DNA from: Micromonospora sp. CB01531
Lineage (GTDB): Bacteria; Actinomycetota; Actinomycetes; Mycobacteriales; Micromonosporaceae
Length of the DNA: 64,000 nucleotides
Assembly: GCF_001905095.1 (NCBI RefSeq)
Contig: NZ_LWLS01000062.1
Location: 1-64,000, forward strand
Direction: 5' to 3'
Each line of letters opens with the position of its first letter. The stretch's first letter is position 1. The notes beneath the pieces were generated by a model. That model saw only the letters and a list, made by a program, of their open reading frames with translations. It did not search any database and was not told the origin of the DNA. Positions 8,337-16,684 of this stretch are shown in pieces. Position numbers and translations under genes: made by a program.

Positions 8337-9821
8337 CTACTTCAACGACCGCAGCGCGTCCTCGATGGCGCGGTGGAACGTCGGGTACGCGTAGATCATG
8401 TGCCGGAGGTGGCTGACCGGGACCGCCGCGTGCACCGCCACCACCAGCGCGGACAGCACCTCGCCCCCGGCCGGGCCGACCGAGGTGGCGCCGACCAGCA
8501 CGCCCTGGTCGGCGTCGGCGATCAGCTTGATGAAGCCCGCGTTGCCGGCCTTGTGGATCCAGCCCCGGGCCGAGGCGGTCAGGTCGGCGTACCCGATCTG
8601 GACGTTGATGCCGCGCTCGCGGGCCTGCCGCTCGGTGAGGCCGACCGCGCCCACCTCCGGGTCGGTGAAGGTGACCCGGGGCAGCGCGCGGTAGTCGGCG
8701 CGCGGAACGCTGCCCGGCGCGGCGGTCGGCCCGCCGGCGCTCATCGCCCCGCCGACCGCGCTGGCCGCCCCGGCGGCGCCGCCGACCACGCTGGCGGTGC
8801 CGCTCGCGTCCGGGCCGCCGTTGGCATGCCGCATGTGGTCGAGCACGTCGGCCACCACGATGGCCGCCTGGTACATGGCGATGTGCGTGAACGCACCCTC
8901 GCCGGCGAGGTCGCCGACCGCCCAGATGCCCTCGGTGACGTGCATCCGCTCGTTGACCGGCAGGTAGCGCTGGGCGGCGTCCACGCCGACGGTGTCCAGG
9001 CCCAACTCCTCCAGGTGCGCCCTCCGGCCGGTCACCACCAGCAACTGCTCGCCGGTGAACTCGGTGCCGTCCGCGTGCACGGTGAAGGTGGTGCCGTCGT
9101 GGCTGACCCGCCCCGCCCGCACCCCGGTCTCGATCCGTACGCCGTCGGCGCGCAGCGCCCGGGCGGCCACCTCGGACGCCTCCGGCTCCTCGATGGCGAG
9201 CACCTGGTCGGCCGCCTCGATCACGGTCACCTGGACGCCGAACCGCGCGAAGACCTGGGCCAGTTCCAGCCCGATCGCGCCGCCGCCGAGCACCAGCAGC
9301 GACGCCGGCAGTTCCTCGACCTCGATCGCCTGGTGGTTCGTCCAGTACGGGGTGTCGGCCAGGCCGTCGATCGGCGGGATCGAGGGGCGGGTGCCGGTGC
9401 CCAGCACGATCCCGTACCGGGCCTCGAAGACCTGGTCGCCGACGCGTACCTGGTTGGGGCCGTCGAGCCGGCCGCTGCCCCGGACGAACCGGCCGCCCTT
9501 GCCGGTGAAGCGTTCGACCGCCACCCTGTCGTCCCAGGTGTCGGTGGCCTCCTCGCGAATGCGCTTGGCGACCGGCGCCCAGTCCGGCCGGACCTGCGCC
9601 GAGCCGGCCAGCTCGTTGACCCGGTGCGCCTCGGCCAGCGCGTTGGCCGCCCGGATCATCATCTTGCTGGGGATGCAGCCCCAGTACGGGCACTCGCCGC
9701 CGACCAGATCCCGCTCGATCCCGACAACGGTGAGGCCGGCCTCGGCGAGCCGCCCGGCCACCTCCTCGCCGCCGACCCCGAGCCCGACCACGACCACGTC
9801 CACCAGTTCCGGCTCCGCCAT
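8337..9821 (-). CDS. FAD/NAD(P)-dependent pyridine nucleotide-disulfide oxidoreductase
   Basis: 494 residues from ATG 9821, which follows GGCGGG; the frame is open further upstream but without coding character. The FAD-binding VVVVGLGVGGEEVAG is followed by the redox-active pair C44-P-Y-W-G-C49 in GGECPYWGCIPSK. An NAD-binding LLVLGGGAIGLELAQVFARF comes near residue 178, then GDLAGEGAFTH and the dimerisation end with YAYPTFHRAIEDAL. This is the class I disulfide reductase family (dihydrolipoamide, mercuric or mycothione reductase-like); the substrate is unknown. Odd feature: a Gly/Ala/Ser-rich insert of about 43 residues (332-374) between the NAD and interface domains. Confidence 0.88.
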   Translation of the reverse strand: MAEPELVDVVVVGLGVGGEEVAGRLAEAGLTVVGIERDLVGGECPYWGCIPSKMMIRAANALAEAHRVNELAGSAQVRPDWAPVAKRIREEATDTWDDRVAVERFTGKGGRFVRGSGRLDGPNQVRVGDQVFEARYGIVLGTGTRPSIPPIDGLADTPYWTNHQAIEVEELPASLLVLGGGAIGLELAQVFARFGVQVTVIEAADQVLAIEEPEASEVAARALRADGVRIETGVRAGRVSHDGTTFTVHADGTEFTGEQLLVVTGRRAHLEELGLDTVGVDAAQRYLPVNERMHVTEGIWAVGDLAGEGAFTHIAMYQAAIVVADVLDHMRHANGGPDASGTASVVGGAAGAASAVGGAMSAGGPTAAPGSVPRADYRALPRVTFTDPEVGAVGLTERQARERGINVQIGYADLTASARGWIHKAGNAGFIKLIADADQGVLVGATSVGPAGGEVLSALVVAVHAAVPVSHLRHMIYAYPTFHRAIEDALRSLK

Positions 9822-9912
9822 CCCGCCAGCATCCCGTACGCGTGGGCGGTGAGCCACCGCAGCGGGCGGAATTCGCACGCCCGTTCCGACATGGACGGCC
9901 TACCGTGGCCGG

Positions 9913-11016
9913 ATGCACGCGCGCTTCGCCCCGGTCCGGGAGTGCTTCCACGACCTGCTCGCCACCGGGCGGGAGACGGGCGCCGGCCTGACCATCTGGT
10001 ACGACGGGCAGCCGGTGGTCGACCTGACGGGCGGGCACCGCGCGGGCGTTCCGTCCGGCCCGGCCACCGCCGGCCACGCTGCCGCCGATAACCGGTGGCG
10101 GCCGGACACGCTGGTCAACGTCTACTCGGTCGGCAAGCCGGTGGCCGCGCTCTGCCTGCTCATGCTGGTCGACCGGGGCCGGGTCGAGCTGGACCGGCCG
10201 GTGTCGGCGTACTGGCCGGAGTTTCGCACCCCGGCGATTGTGCGCCAGGTGCTCAGCCACACCGCCGGGCTGCCGGCGTTTCCGGTGCCCCGGCCGGCCG
10301 GGGCGGTCGCCGACTGGTCGCTGCTCTGCGCCGACCTGGCCGCCGCCGAGCCGGAATGGACGCCGGGCACCGTCGCGGGCGAGCACGCCTGGACGTACGG
10401 GCACCTGGTGGGCGAGTTGGTGCGCCGGGTGGACGGGCGGTCGCTGGGCCGGTTCCTGGCCGAGGAGATCGCCGGACCGTGGCGCCTCGACCTGGGCTTC
10501 GGCCTGAGCCCGGCCGACCAGCGGCGCTGCGCCGACCTGTCGTACGCCGATCCGGGCTGGCCGACCCGCATGCTGGGCGAGCCCGGGTCGCTGCGGGCCC
10601 GGGCGATCGGCAACCCGGCCGGCGGCCTCGACCTGGCGGTGGTGAACCACCCACTGTGGCGGTCCGCCGAGGTCCCGGCGGTGAACCTGCACGCCACCGC
10701 GTCCGGCCTGGCCCGCCTCTACGCGGGCCTGCTCGCCGGCGGCACCCTCGACGGGGTACGCCTGTTCAGCCCGGAGCTGGTCACCGAGGCGACCCGGGTG
10801 CAGTACGACGGCCCGGACCTAGTGCTGGACCGGCGGGCGTACTGGACCTTGGGCATGCAGTGGGAGCCGGACGGGAGCTGGGGCATGGGCGGGATCGGCG
10901 GGAGCAGCGCCTGGGCCGACCCGGAACGGGGCTACACGTTCGCGTACGCGACGTCCCGCCTCGCCGAGCACGACCGGGTGGAAGAGCTGGTCGAGGCCCT
11001 GCACTCCTGCCTGTGA
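9913..11016 (+). CDS. serine hydrolase of the beta-lactamase/esterase family
   Basis: 367 residues without an obvious signal peptide. The SxxK active-site motif appears as YSVGKPVAALCLL near residue 76, with AWTYGHLVGELVRR as the likely Tyr motif near residue 160. The protein ends with GMGGIGGSSAWADPERGYTF, where the HxG/KTG position of the fold is expected. These enzymes (class C beta-lactamase fold, EstB-like) hydrolyse esters or D-amino peptides; resistance should not be assumed. It is convergent with crtB, whose stop codon lies 10 bp away. Confidence 0.85.
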   Translation: MHARFAPVRECFHDLLATGRETGAGLTIWYDGQPVVDLTGGHRAGVPSGPATAGHAAADNRWRPDTLVNVYSVGKPVAALCLLMLVDRGRVELDRPVSAYWPEFRTPAIVRQVLSHTAGLPAFPVPRPAGAVADWSLLCADLAAAEPEWTPGTVAGEHAWTYGHLVGELVRRVDGRSLGRFLAEEIAGPWRLDLGFGLSPADQRRCADLSYADPGWPTRMLGEPGSLRARAIGNPAGGLDLAVVNHPLWRSAEVPAVNLHATASGLARLYAGLLAGGTLDGVRLFSPELVTEATRVQYDGPDLVLDRRAYWTLGMQWEPDGSWGMGGIGGSSAWADPERGYTFAYATSRLAEHDRVEELVEALHSCL

Positions 11017-11026
11017 CGGGCCCTTT

Positions 11027-11953
11027 TCACCCGGCCAGCGCCGGCTGGATCGCCGGCCCGGGGACGGCCACCAGCGTGCCGGCCGGGGTGAGCAGCGCCC
11101 GCGCGGCCACCGCCAGCCGCCGCGGCACGGGTACCCGGGCCCGCCGCGCGAAGACGTCGTAGCCCTGGGCGGCCACCTCGTCGAGGATTCCGCCGTAGAG
11201 CTCGTACGCGGTGCGCATGCAGGCCTGCGAGGCGGCGGTGAGCAGGGGGATGCCCGGCGCGGCCGCCGCGTAGTGGGCCTGGGCGCGGGTCACCGCGTAC
11301 TTGATCAGCTCGCGGATCTGCGGCGTGCTGTGCCCGACCGCCCGGGCGGCGAGCAGGTCGGCGCGGGTGACGTCGAACATCGCCAGGTGCGCGTCGGGGA
11401 GGTAGGTCCGGCCCCGGTCCAGGTCCTCCGCGACGTCCCGGATGAAGTTGGTGAGCTGGAACGCCAGGCCGAGCTGGCGGGCCGGTTCCCGGGCGGCGGC
11501 CGGGTCGGAGCTGCCCAGGATCGGCAGCATCATGGTGCCGATGACGGCGGCCGAGCCCTCCATGTAGTCGAGCAGGTCGGCATAGGTCGGGTACCCCGTG
11601 ACCGTCAGGTCCATCGCCATGCTGTGCAGGAACGACGCGAAGTCGGCGGGGTCCAGCTCGAAGACGGCGATGGTGTGCAGCACGGCGGGGAGCAGCGGGT
11701 CGTCGACCGGCTCCCCGCGCAGCCCGGCGGCGAAGCGGTCCGACCAGGCGGCGAGCCGGGCGGCGCGCTCGGCCGGCGTCAGGTCCTCGGTCGAGTCGAC
11801 GATCTCGTCGGCGTACCGGGTGAATCCGTAGAGGGCGTGCACGTGCCGCCGTTTCCAAGCGGGCAGCAGACGGGTGGCGAGATAGTAGGTCCGACCGTGA
11901 CGTCGGTGCAGCTCACGACAACGGTCGTAGGCCGCGGCGAGATCAACGTCCAC
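11027..11953 (-). CDS. crtB: phytoene synthase
   Basis: 308 residues starting GTG at 11953 after a GAGGGGGG ribosome site. The first Asp-rich motif is YADEIVD (D49-xxx-D53) and the second is LTNFIRDVAEDLDRGRTYLP, both characteristic of squalene/phytoene synthases that condense two geranylgeranyl diphosphates. It is divergent from crtI, sharing a 117-bp promoter region. crtI, idi and a regulator on the other side support a role in carotenoid synthesis rather than hopanoid squalene synthesis. A GGPP synthase and a cyclase are not in the window. Confidence 0.9.
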   Translation of the reverse strand: MDVDLAAAYDRCRELHRRHGRTYYLATRLLPAWKRRHVHALYGFTRYADEIVDSTEDLTPAERAARLAAWSDRFAAGLRGEPVDDPLLPAVLHTIAVFELDPADFASFLHSMAMDLTVTGYPTYADLLDYMEGSAAVIGTMMLPILGSSDPAAAREPARQLGLAFQLTNFIRDVAEDLDRGRTYLPDAHLAMFDVTRADLLAARAVGHSTPQIRELIKYAVTRAQAHYAAAAPGIPLLTAASQACMRTAYELYGGILDEVAAQGYDVFARRARVPVPRRLAVAARALLTPAGTLVAVPGPAIQPALAG

Positions 11954-12070
11954 CGGCCCCCCTCATATCGACGCATCAATCGACGCAACTCGTAGCCTAA
12001 GGTACGCTCCCCGACATGGCCAACGACGCAGTGGCGGCGAGACCGACGCAGCGGTGAGGGAAGTGGACAC
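11954..12070. promoter_or_regulatory. divergent crtB/crtI control region with 9-bp direct repeats
   Basis: atcgacgca is repeated at 11967-11975 and 11979-11987 (12-bp period), close to a TAAGGT box (11998-12003) that could be the crtI -10 element. The region is less GC-rich than its flanks. Direct repeats of this spacing resemble sites of MerR-type carotenoid regulators such as CarH/LitR. The regulator gene at 14185 is the obvious candidate; this is inference. Confidence 0.4.
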
Positions 12071-13552
12071 ATGCGGAGCGTGACCGGACGGACCGACCGG
12101 GTGGTGGTCGTCGGCGCCGGCCTGGGCGGGCTGGCCTGCGCGCTGCACCTGGCCGGACACGGCCGGGAGGTGACCGTCCTGGAACGCGAGGCGGTACCGG
12201 GCGGACGCGCCGGGCGGCACGCCGTCGACGGGTACGAGTTCGACACCGGCCCGACCGTGCTCACCATGCCGGACCTGATCGCCGAGGCACTCGGCGCGGT
12301 CGGCGAGGAGCTGACCGACTGGCTCGACCTGACCCCGCTGGACCCGGCGTACCGGGCGTACTACCCGGACGGGTCGACGCTCGACGTGATCACCGACACC
12401 ACCCGGATGGCCGCCGAGATCGCCCGGGTCTGCGGCCCCCGCGAGGCCGACGGCTACCTGCGGTTCGTCGACTACGCCCGGAACCTGTGGCAGTGGGAGC
12501 GGGCCGACTTCATCGAACGCAATCTGGACGCGCCTACCGACCTGCTCACCGTCAACCTGGTGAAGCTGCTGGCCAACGGGGCGTTCCGCCGACTCCAGAC
12601 GAAGATCAACCAGTTCTTCCGCGACCCGCGTACCCAGCGGATATTCTCCTTCCAGGCGATGTACGCCGGCCTCGCGCCACACGACGCGCTGGCCATCTAC
12701 GCGGTCATCGCGTACCTCGACTCGGTGGCCGGGGTGTCCTTCCCGCGCGGCGGCATCCACGCGGTCTCCCGGGCGATGGCCGGCGCGGCGGAGAAGCACG
12801 GCGTGAAGATCCGGTACGCGACCACGGTGAGCCGGGTGGAGACCGCCGGCGGCCGGGCCACCGGGGTGGTGACCACCGACGGCGAGTTCGTCCCCGCGGA
12901 CGTCGTGGTGCTCAACCCCGACCTGCCGGTCGCCTACCGGGACCTGCTGCCCGCCGGCCGGCAGCGGCAGCTCACCTACTCGCCCTCCTGCGTGGTGCTG
13001 CACGTCGGTTCGAGGCAGGGCTATGCGAAGATCGCCCACCACAACATCCACTTCGGACGATCCTGGAAGGGCACGTTCGACGAGGTGATCCGGCGAGGCG
13101 AGCTGATGACCGACCCGTCGCTGCTGGTGACGAACCCGAGCCGGACCGACCCGTCGGTAGCCCCGGCCGGGCGGCACACCTACTACGTGCTCGCCCCGGT
13201 GCCGAACCTCGACCGGGCGCCCCTCGACTGGCGCGGCGACCTGACCCACCGGTATGCCGACCAGCTCGTCGAGACCCTGGAGCAGCGGGGCTACGTCGGC
13301 TTCGGGGCCGGGATCGAAGTGCTGCACACCATCACCCCGGCCGAATGGGCGGAGCAGGGCATGGCCGCCGGCACCCCGTTCGCCGCCGCGCACAACCTCT
13401 TCCAGACCGGGCCGTTCCGCCCGACCAACCTGCACCGGACGCTCGGCAACGTGGTCTTCGTCGGCTCCGGCACGCAGCCCGGGGTGGGAGTGCCCATGGT
13501 CCTGATCAGCGGCAAGCTCGCCGCCGCGCGCATCACCGGAGCCGGTCGGTGA
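12071..13552 (+). CDS. crtI: phytoene desaturase
   Basis: 493 residues. The N-terminal FAD motif VVVVGAGLGGLACALHLAG is followed by GGRAGRHAVDGYEFDTGPTV, and the C-terminal CrtI signature is GSGTQPGVGVPMVLISGKL. CrtI enzymes introduce double bonds into phytoene to give neurosporene or lycopene at the membrane. The length is typical. ATG 12071 follows GAGGGAAGTGGACAC. It is the first gene of the crtI-idi-merR run, with idi 40 bp downstream. Confidence 0.92.
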   Translation: MRSVTGRTDRVVVVGAGLGGLACALHLAGHGREVTVLEREAVPGGRAGRHAVDGYEFDTGPTVLTMPDLIAEALGAVGEELTDWLDLTPLDPAYRAYYPDGSTLDVITDTTRMAAEIARVCGPREADGYLRFVDYARNLWQWERADFIERNLDAPTDLLTVNLVKLLANGAFRRLQTKINQFFRDPRTQRIFSFQAMYAGLAPHDALAIYAVIAYLDSVAGVSFPRGGIHAVSRAMAGAAEKHGVKIRYATTVSRVETAGGRATGVVTTDGEFVPADVVVLNPDLPVAYRDLLPAGRQRQLTYSPSCVVLHVGSRQGYAKIAHHNIHFGRSWKGTFDEVIRRGELMTDPSLLVTNPSRTDPSVAPAGRHTYYVLAPVPNLDRAPLDWRGDLTHRYADQLVETLEQRGYVGFGAGIEVLHTITPAEWAEQGMAAGTPFAAAHNLFQTGPFRPTNLHRTLGNVVFVGSGTQPGVGVPMVLISGKLAAARITGAGR

Positions 13553-13592
13553 GCGCGTGGCGCGACGCGGCCCCAAACGAAAGGCCGGTCCA

Positions 13593-14195
13593 GTGACGTC
13601 CCGCGAAGAACACCTGGTCGAGTTGGTCGACGACGCCGGGCACGCGCTCGGCGAGACCACCGTGGCCGCCGCCCACCAGCCGCCCGGTCGGCTGCACCGG
13701 GCGTTCTCGGTGCTGCTGGTCGACCCGGACGGGCGGATCCTGCTCCAGCAGCGGGCCGCCGTGAAGACGCGGTTCCCGCTGCGCTGGGCCAACTCCTGCT
13801 GCGGCCACCCGCTACCCGGCCAGCCGCTGGCCGAGGCCGCCAACCGGCGGCTGGCCGAGGAACTGGGTGTCGACCCGGTCGACCTCACCGAGATCGGGGT
13901 CTACGTCTACTACGCCGAGGACCCGGCCACCGGCCGCGTCGAGTTCGAGTACGACCACGTGCTGCGCGCCGAGGTGCCCGCCGATCTGCCCACCCGACCC
14001 GACCCCGAAGAGGTGGCCAGCCTGCGCTGGGTCGACCCGGGCGAGCTGACGGCAGACCTCGACGTCGACCCCCGCGCGTACTCGCCGTGGCTGGGCGGGG
14101 TGGTGAGCCGGCTGCTGCGGCCGGCGGGTCCCGTCGCCGACCCGGCCCGTCCGGCGCCGGCCGATCAGGCACCGGAGCGGCCGGGTGGCCGATGA
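13593..14195 (+). CDS. idi: isopentenyl-diphosphate delta-isomerase, type I
   Basis: About 200 residues from GTG 13593 (AAAGG 9 bases upstream). The frame also allows a GTG at 13557 with a basic extension that the family does not need. The catalytic Cys lies in WANSCCGHP (C70), the Nudix-like helix is EAANRRLAEELGV, and the catalytic Glu is in VEFEYDHVL. The enzyme converts IPP to DMAPP and so feeds GGPP for carotenoids. It overlaps the downstream regulator gene by 11 bp, indicating co-transcription. Confidence 0.9.
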   Translation: MTSREEHLVELVDDAGHALGETTVAAAHQPPGRLHRAFSVLLVDPDGRILLQQRAAVKTRFPLRWANSCCGHPLPGQPLAEAANRRLAEELGVDPVDLTEIGVYVYYAEDPATGRVEFEYDHVLRAEVPADLPTRPDPEEVASLRWVDPGELTADLDVDPRAYSPWLGGVVSRLLRPAGPVADPARPAPADQAPERPGGR

Positions 14196-15183
14196 GGCGC
14201 TGAGCGCGGGGCCGGTCGCCCGCCGCCTGGGGGTCGCGGTCACCACCCTGCGCACCTGGCACCAGCGCTACGGCCTCGGTCCCAGCGAGCACCTACCGGG
14301 ACACCACCGGCGCTACACGCCGGCGGACCTCGCCCGCCTGGAGATCATGCGCCGGCTCACCGTCGAGGGGGTGGCCCCGGCCGAGGCGGCCCGCTGGGCC
14401 CGGCAGGCGCCCGCGGTGGTCCCGCCCGACCTCGGCGCGCGGCTCCAGCGACAACGCCAGCCCGGCGGGTCTGACGCCGCGCGGCGACCCGGGGCCATCG
14501 CCCCACGGGCCGCCCGGGACGGCGGCGGGACGACCATCCCGGTCGGCCGGGCTGGTCCGGTCGCCCGCGGACTGGCCCGCGCCGCCATGCGGCTGGACTC
14601 GATGGCGATCGGCGAGACGATCGCGCACGCCGTCGCCACCGACGGCGTGGTGGCGACCTGGGACGGGCTGCTCCGACCGGTGCTTGCCGGGATCGGCGAA
14701 CGGCACGCCGCCACTGCCGCGCTGATCGAGGTGGAACACCTGATGTCCCGGTGCATCTCCGAGGCGCTCGCCGCGGCGGCCCGCTCGCACCCGACCGCCG
14801 GCCCACCCCCGATCCTGCTCTCCTGCGCCGACGAGGAACAGCACACGCTGCCGCTCGAGGCGTTGGGCGCCGCGCTCGCCGAGACGGGAGTGGGCTACCG
14901 GATGCTGGGGGCACGGGTGCCGGTGGCGGCCCTGCTCGAGGCCGTTGACCGGACCGGGCCGGCCGCCGTAGCGCTCTGGTCGCACACCCGGGCCACCGCC
15001 GGTCCGCACCAGCTCTCCGCGCTGCTCGCCGCCCCTCGCCGGCCGCTGATGGTGCTCGCCGCCGGGCCGGGGTGGCAGGCCGACACGCTGCCGGCCGGCG
15101 TGGTGCGGCCGGTGGACCTGACCGAGGCGGTCTCACTGGCGGTGGCCGTACGGGACTCGCTGGAGCAGCCGACGGATGGCTGA
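14185..15183 (+). CDS. MerR-family regulator with B12-binding-like domain (CarH/LitR type)
   Basis: 332 residues. The MerR DNA-binding domain spans residues 6-75 (GPVARRLGVAVTTLRTWHQR, then GHHRRYTPADLARLEIMRRL). After a linker comes a helical domain with VLAGIGERHAATAALIEVEH and a Rossmann-like domain with CADEEQHTLPLEALGAAL. In light-sensing CarH the helical domain uses W-x9-E-H over cobalamin. Here the Trp is replaced: H174-x9-E184-H185, and the classical DxHxxG is only partly kept (H220). It sits in the crt operon, overlapping idi, so it probably controls carotenoid synthesis; whether it binds B12 is open. Confidence 0.8.
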   Translation: MADEALSAGPVARRLGVAVTTLRTWHQRYGLGPSEHLPGHHRRYTPADLARLEIMRRLTVEGVAPAEAARWARQAPAVVPPDLGARLQRQRQPGGSDAARRPGAIAPRAARDGGGTTIPVGRAGPVARGLARAAMRLDSMAIGETIAHAVATDGVVATWDGLLRPVLAGIGERHAATAALIEVEHLMSRCISEALAAAARSHPTAGPPPILLSCADEEQHTLPLEALGAALAETGVGYRMLGARVPVAALLEAVDRTGPAAVALWSHTRATAGPHQLSALLAAPRRPLMVLAAGPGWQADTLPAGVVRPVDLTEAVSLAVAVRDSLEQPTDG

Positions 15184-15257
15184 CGCCCCCCTCCCGATTC
15201 GGCCCGACGTCCACTACCGTCGGTAAGTCATACCCCGACCCCTCTTCGGGAGCGACG

Positions 15258-16046
15258 ATGCGTTCACGCGCCGTGCTGGCGCTCACCCTCGGCCTGGTCC
15301 TGCTGGTGACCGGCTGCGGCAAGCCCGGCAAGCCCCCCGCCCAGGCGGGCAGCCCGCCGACGGCCTCGGCCACCCCAACGCCGGAGCCGAGCCCCACCCC
15401 GGAGCCCAAGCGCACCACCCCGCCGAAGCCGAAGCTGCGTCCGCTGCCTAAGACCCTGCCCGCCGGGCTGCAGCGCCGCAGCGGCACCCGGGAGGTCGCA
15501 CTGACCTTCGACGACGGGCCTGACCCCCGGTGGACGCCGCAGATCCTGGACCAGTTGCGGGCGGCCCACGTCACGGCGACCTTCTGCCTGATCGGCACGC
15601 AGGCCCGCCGCCACCCGGCGCTGGTGGCACGGATCGTCCGGGAGGGCCACCAGCTCTGCAACCACAGCTGGCGGCACGACCTGAACCTCGGCCGGCGGCC
15701 GGTCGCGCAGATCCGGGCGGACCTGGTGCGCACCAACCAAGCCATCCGGGCCGCCGTGCCGGACGCCAAGATCAGCTGGTTCCGCCAGCCCGGCGGCCGG
15801 TGGACGCCGGAGGAGGTGACGGTCGCCCGCCAGCTCGGCATGCACCCGCTGCACTGGACCGTCGACCCGCAGGACTGGGACCACCCGCCCACCAAGACGA
15901 TCATCAAGCGGGTGGCGGCGTCGGCGCGCCCTGGCTCGATCGTGCTAATGCATGACGGAGGCGGCGACCGGCGCCAGACCCTGGCGGCCTGCCGGCAGCT
16001 GATCCCCGACCTCAAGCGCCGGTACGGTCTCGCCCCACCCCGCTGA
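15258..16046 (+). CDS. polysaccharide deacetylase lipoprotein (NodB domain)
   Basis: The start is ATG 15258 with GGGAG upstream. The N-terminus is a lipoprotein signal with lipobox LVTGC, then a Pro/Thr-rich spacer (PTPEPSPTPEPKRTTPPKPK). The NodB domain starts at REVALTFDDGPDPRWTP (metal/catalytic Asp pair), continues with HQLCNHSWRHDLNLG (HxxxH metal ligands) and WFRQPGGRWTPEE, and ends with IVLMHDGGGDR. All five family motifs are present. The likely role is deacetylation of peptidoglycan or chitin-like GlcNAc at the cell surface. About 140 bp without a gene follow before the tRNA group. Confidence 0.9.
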   Translation: MRSRAVLALTLGLVLLVTGCGKPGKPPAQAGSPPTASATPTPEPSPTPEPKRTTPPKPKLRPLPKTLPAGLQRRSGTREVALTFDDGPDPRWTPQILDQLRAAHVTATFCLIGTQARRHPALVARIVREGHQLCNHSWRHDLNLGRRPVAQIRADLVRTNQAIRAAVPDAKISWFRQPGGRWTPEEVTVARQLGMHPLHWTVDPQDWDHPPTKTIIKRVAASARPGSIVLMHDGGGDRRQTLAACRQLIPDLKRRYGLAPPR

Positions 16047-16086
16047 CCTGTGCTTCCGCCCGTCGTCACGGCCAGGGGCATACCGG

Positions 16087-16116
16087 TTTGGCCGACCGCC
16101 GGGGCATGGCATATGC
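16087..16116 (+). promoter_or_regulatory. possible promoter of the tRNA cluster
   Basis: TTGGCC, an 18-bp spacer and TATGCT resemble -35 and -10 boxes about 75 bp before tRNA-Glu. The -35 box is a partial match only. Confidence 0.3.
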
Positions 16117-16189
16117 TTCTCATGCCTCCGGCGGGGCCGGATGGGAGCAAGTCCGCTTGAAGTTGCGAGTGTGCAATGATGGCGGGGCC

Positions 16190-16262
16190 GCCCTCATCGT
16201 CTAGCGGCCCAGGACGCCGCCCTTTCAAGGCGGTAGCACGGGTTCGAATCCCGTTGGGGGCA
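16190..16262 (+). tRNA. tRNA-Glu (anticodon TTC)
   Basis: 73 bases fold into a cloverleaf. The acceptor stem is gccctca/tgggggc with one G-T pair, the anticodon loop is cctTTCaag, and the T-loop is ggttcgaatcc. The discriminator base is A and CCA is not encoded. It is first of three tRNA genes. Confidence 0.95.
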
Positions 16263-16295
16263 CTGTCCGGCTCAGGCCGGATGCAACACCAGCCA

Positions 16296-16369
16296 GGTCC
16301 TGTGGAGCAGTTGGAGTGCTCGCCGCCCTGTCAAGGCGGAGGTCGCGGGTTCAAGTCCCGTCAGGACCG
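16296..16369 (+). tRNA. tRNA-Asp (anticodon GTC)
   Basis: 74 bases with acceptor stem ggtcctg/caggacc, anticodon loop cctGTCaag at about 16330-16332, T-loop ggttcaagtcc and discriminator G. CCA is not encoded. It lies 33 bp after tRNA-Glu. Confidence 0.95.
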
Positions 16370-16378
16370 CCAGCGCTG

Positions 16379-16402
16379 ACGCCGCGCTCATCTGCGCGGC
16401 GT
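16379..16402 (+). terminator. hairpin after tRNA-Asp
   Basis: acgccgcgc and gcgcggcgt form a perfect 9-bp stem with a 6-base loop. There is no T-run, as usual in this high-GC genome. Confidence 0.6.
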
Positions 16403-16444
16403 TCTGCGTATCGGCCCCATGCGGTAGCATGAGCCGAGCGGTAC

Positions 16445-16518
16445 GGCCAGGTAGCTCAGTTGGTACGAGCGTCCGACTGAAAATCGGAAGGTCGGCGGTT
16501 CGACCCCGCCCCTGGCCA
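16445..16518 (+). tRNA. tRNA-Phe (anticodon GAA)
   Basis: 74 bases with acceptor stem ggccagg/cctggcc, anticodon at 16479-16481 in actGAAaat, T-loop ggttcgacccc and discriminator A. CCA is not encoded. Confidence 0.95.
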
Positions 16519-16541
16519 CATAGCCTTTCGCCGGGCTACCT

Positions 16542-16575
16542 GAGCGCCGACCAGCGGAAACGCCGGTCGGCGCTC
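16542..16575 (+). terminator. hairpin after tRNA-Phe
   Basis: gagcgccgacc and ggtcggcgctc pair perfectly over 11 bp around a 12-base loop, 24 bp after the tRNA end. Confidence 0.65.
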
Positions 16576-16684
16576 TGCGTTGCACCCCGGAATCCCGCTT
16601 GTCCGGTCTGACCCTCGCCGGCCGGGAGCGAGGCGAATGTGTCCCACTGCGGTGGTCGCAGCGACAAGCCTTTGCATCGTCGGG

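Noticed and set aside
8290..10692. An 800-codon minus-strand open frame across the oxidoreductase and hydrolase genes
   Set aside because: It is Arg/Gly/Ala-rich with no motifs and lies out of frame with two well-supported genes; typical shadow frame in GC-rich DNA.
16190..16518. The tRNA cluster as attachment site of the decayed conjugative element
   Set aside because: The element remnant lies 9 kb away and no tRNA 3'-end copy or integrase is seen near it.
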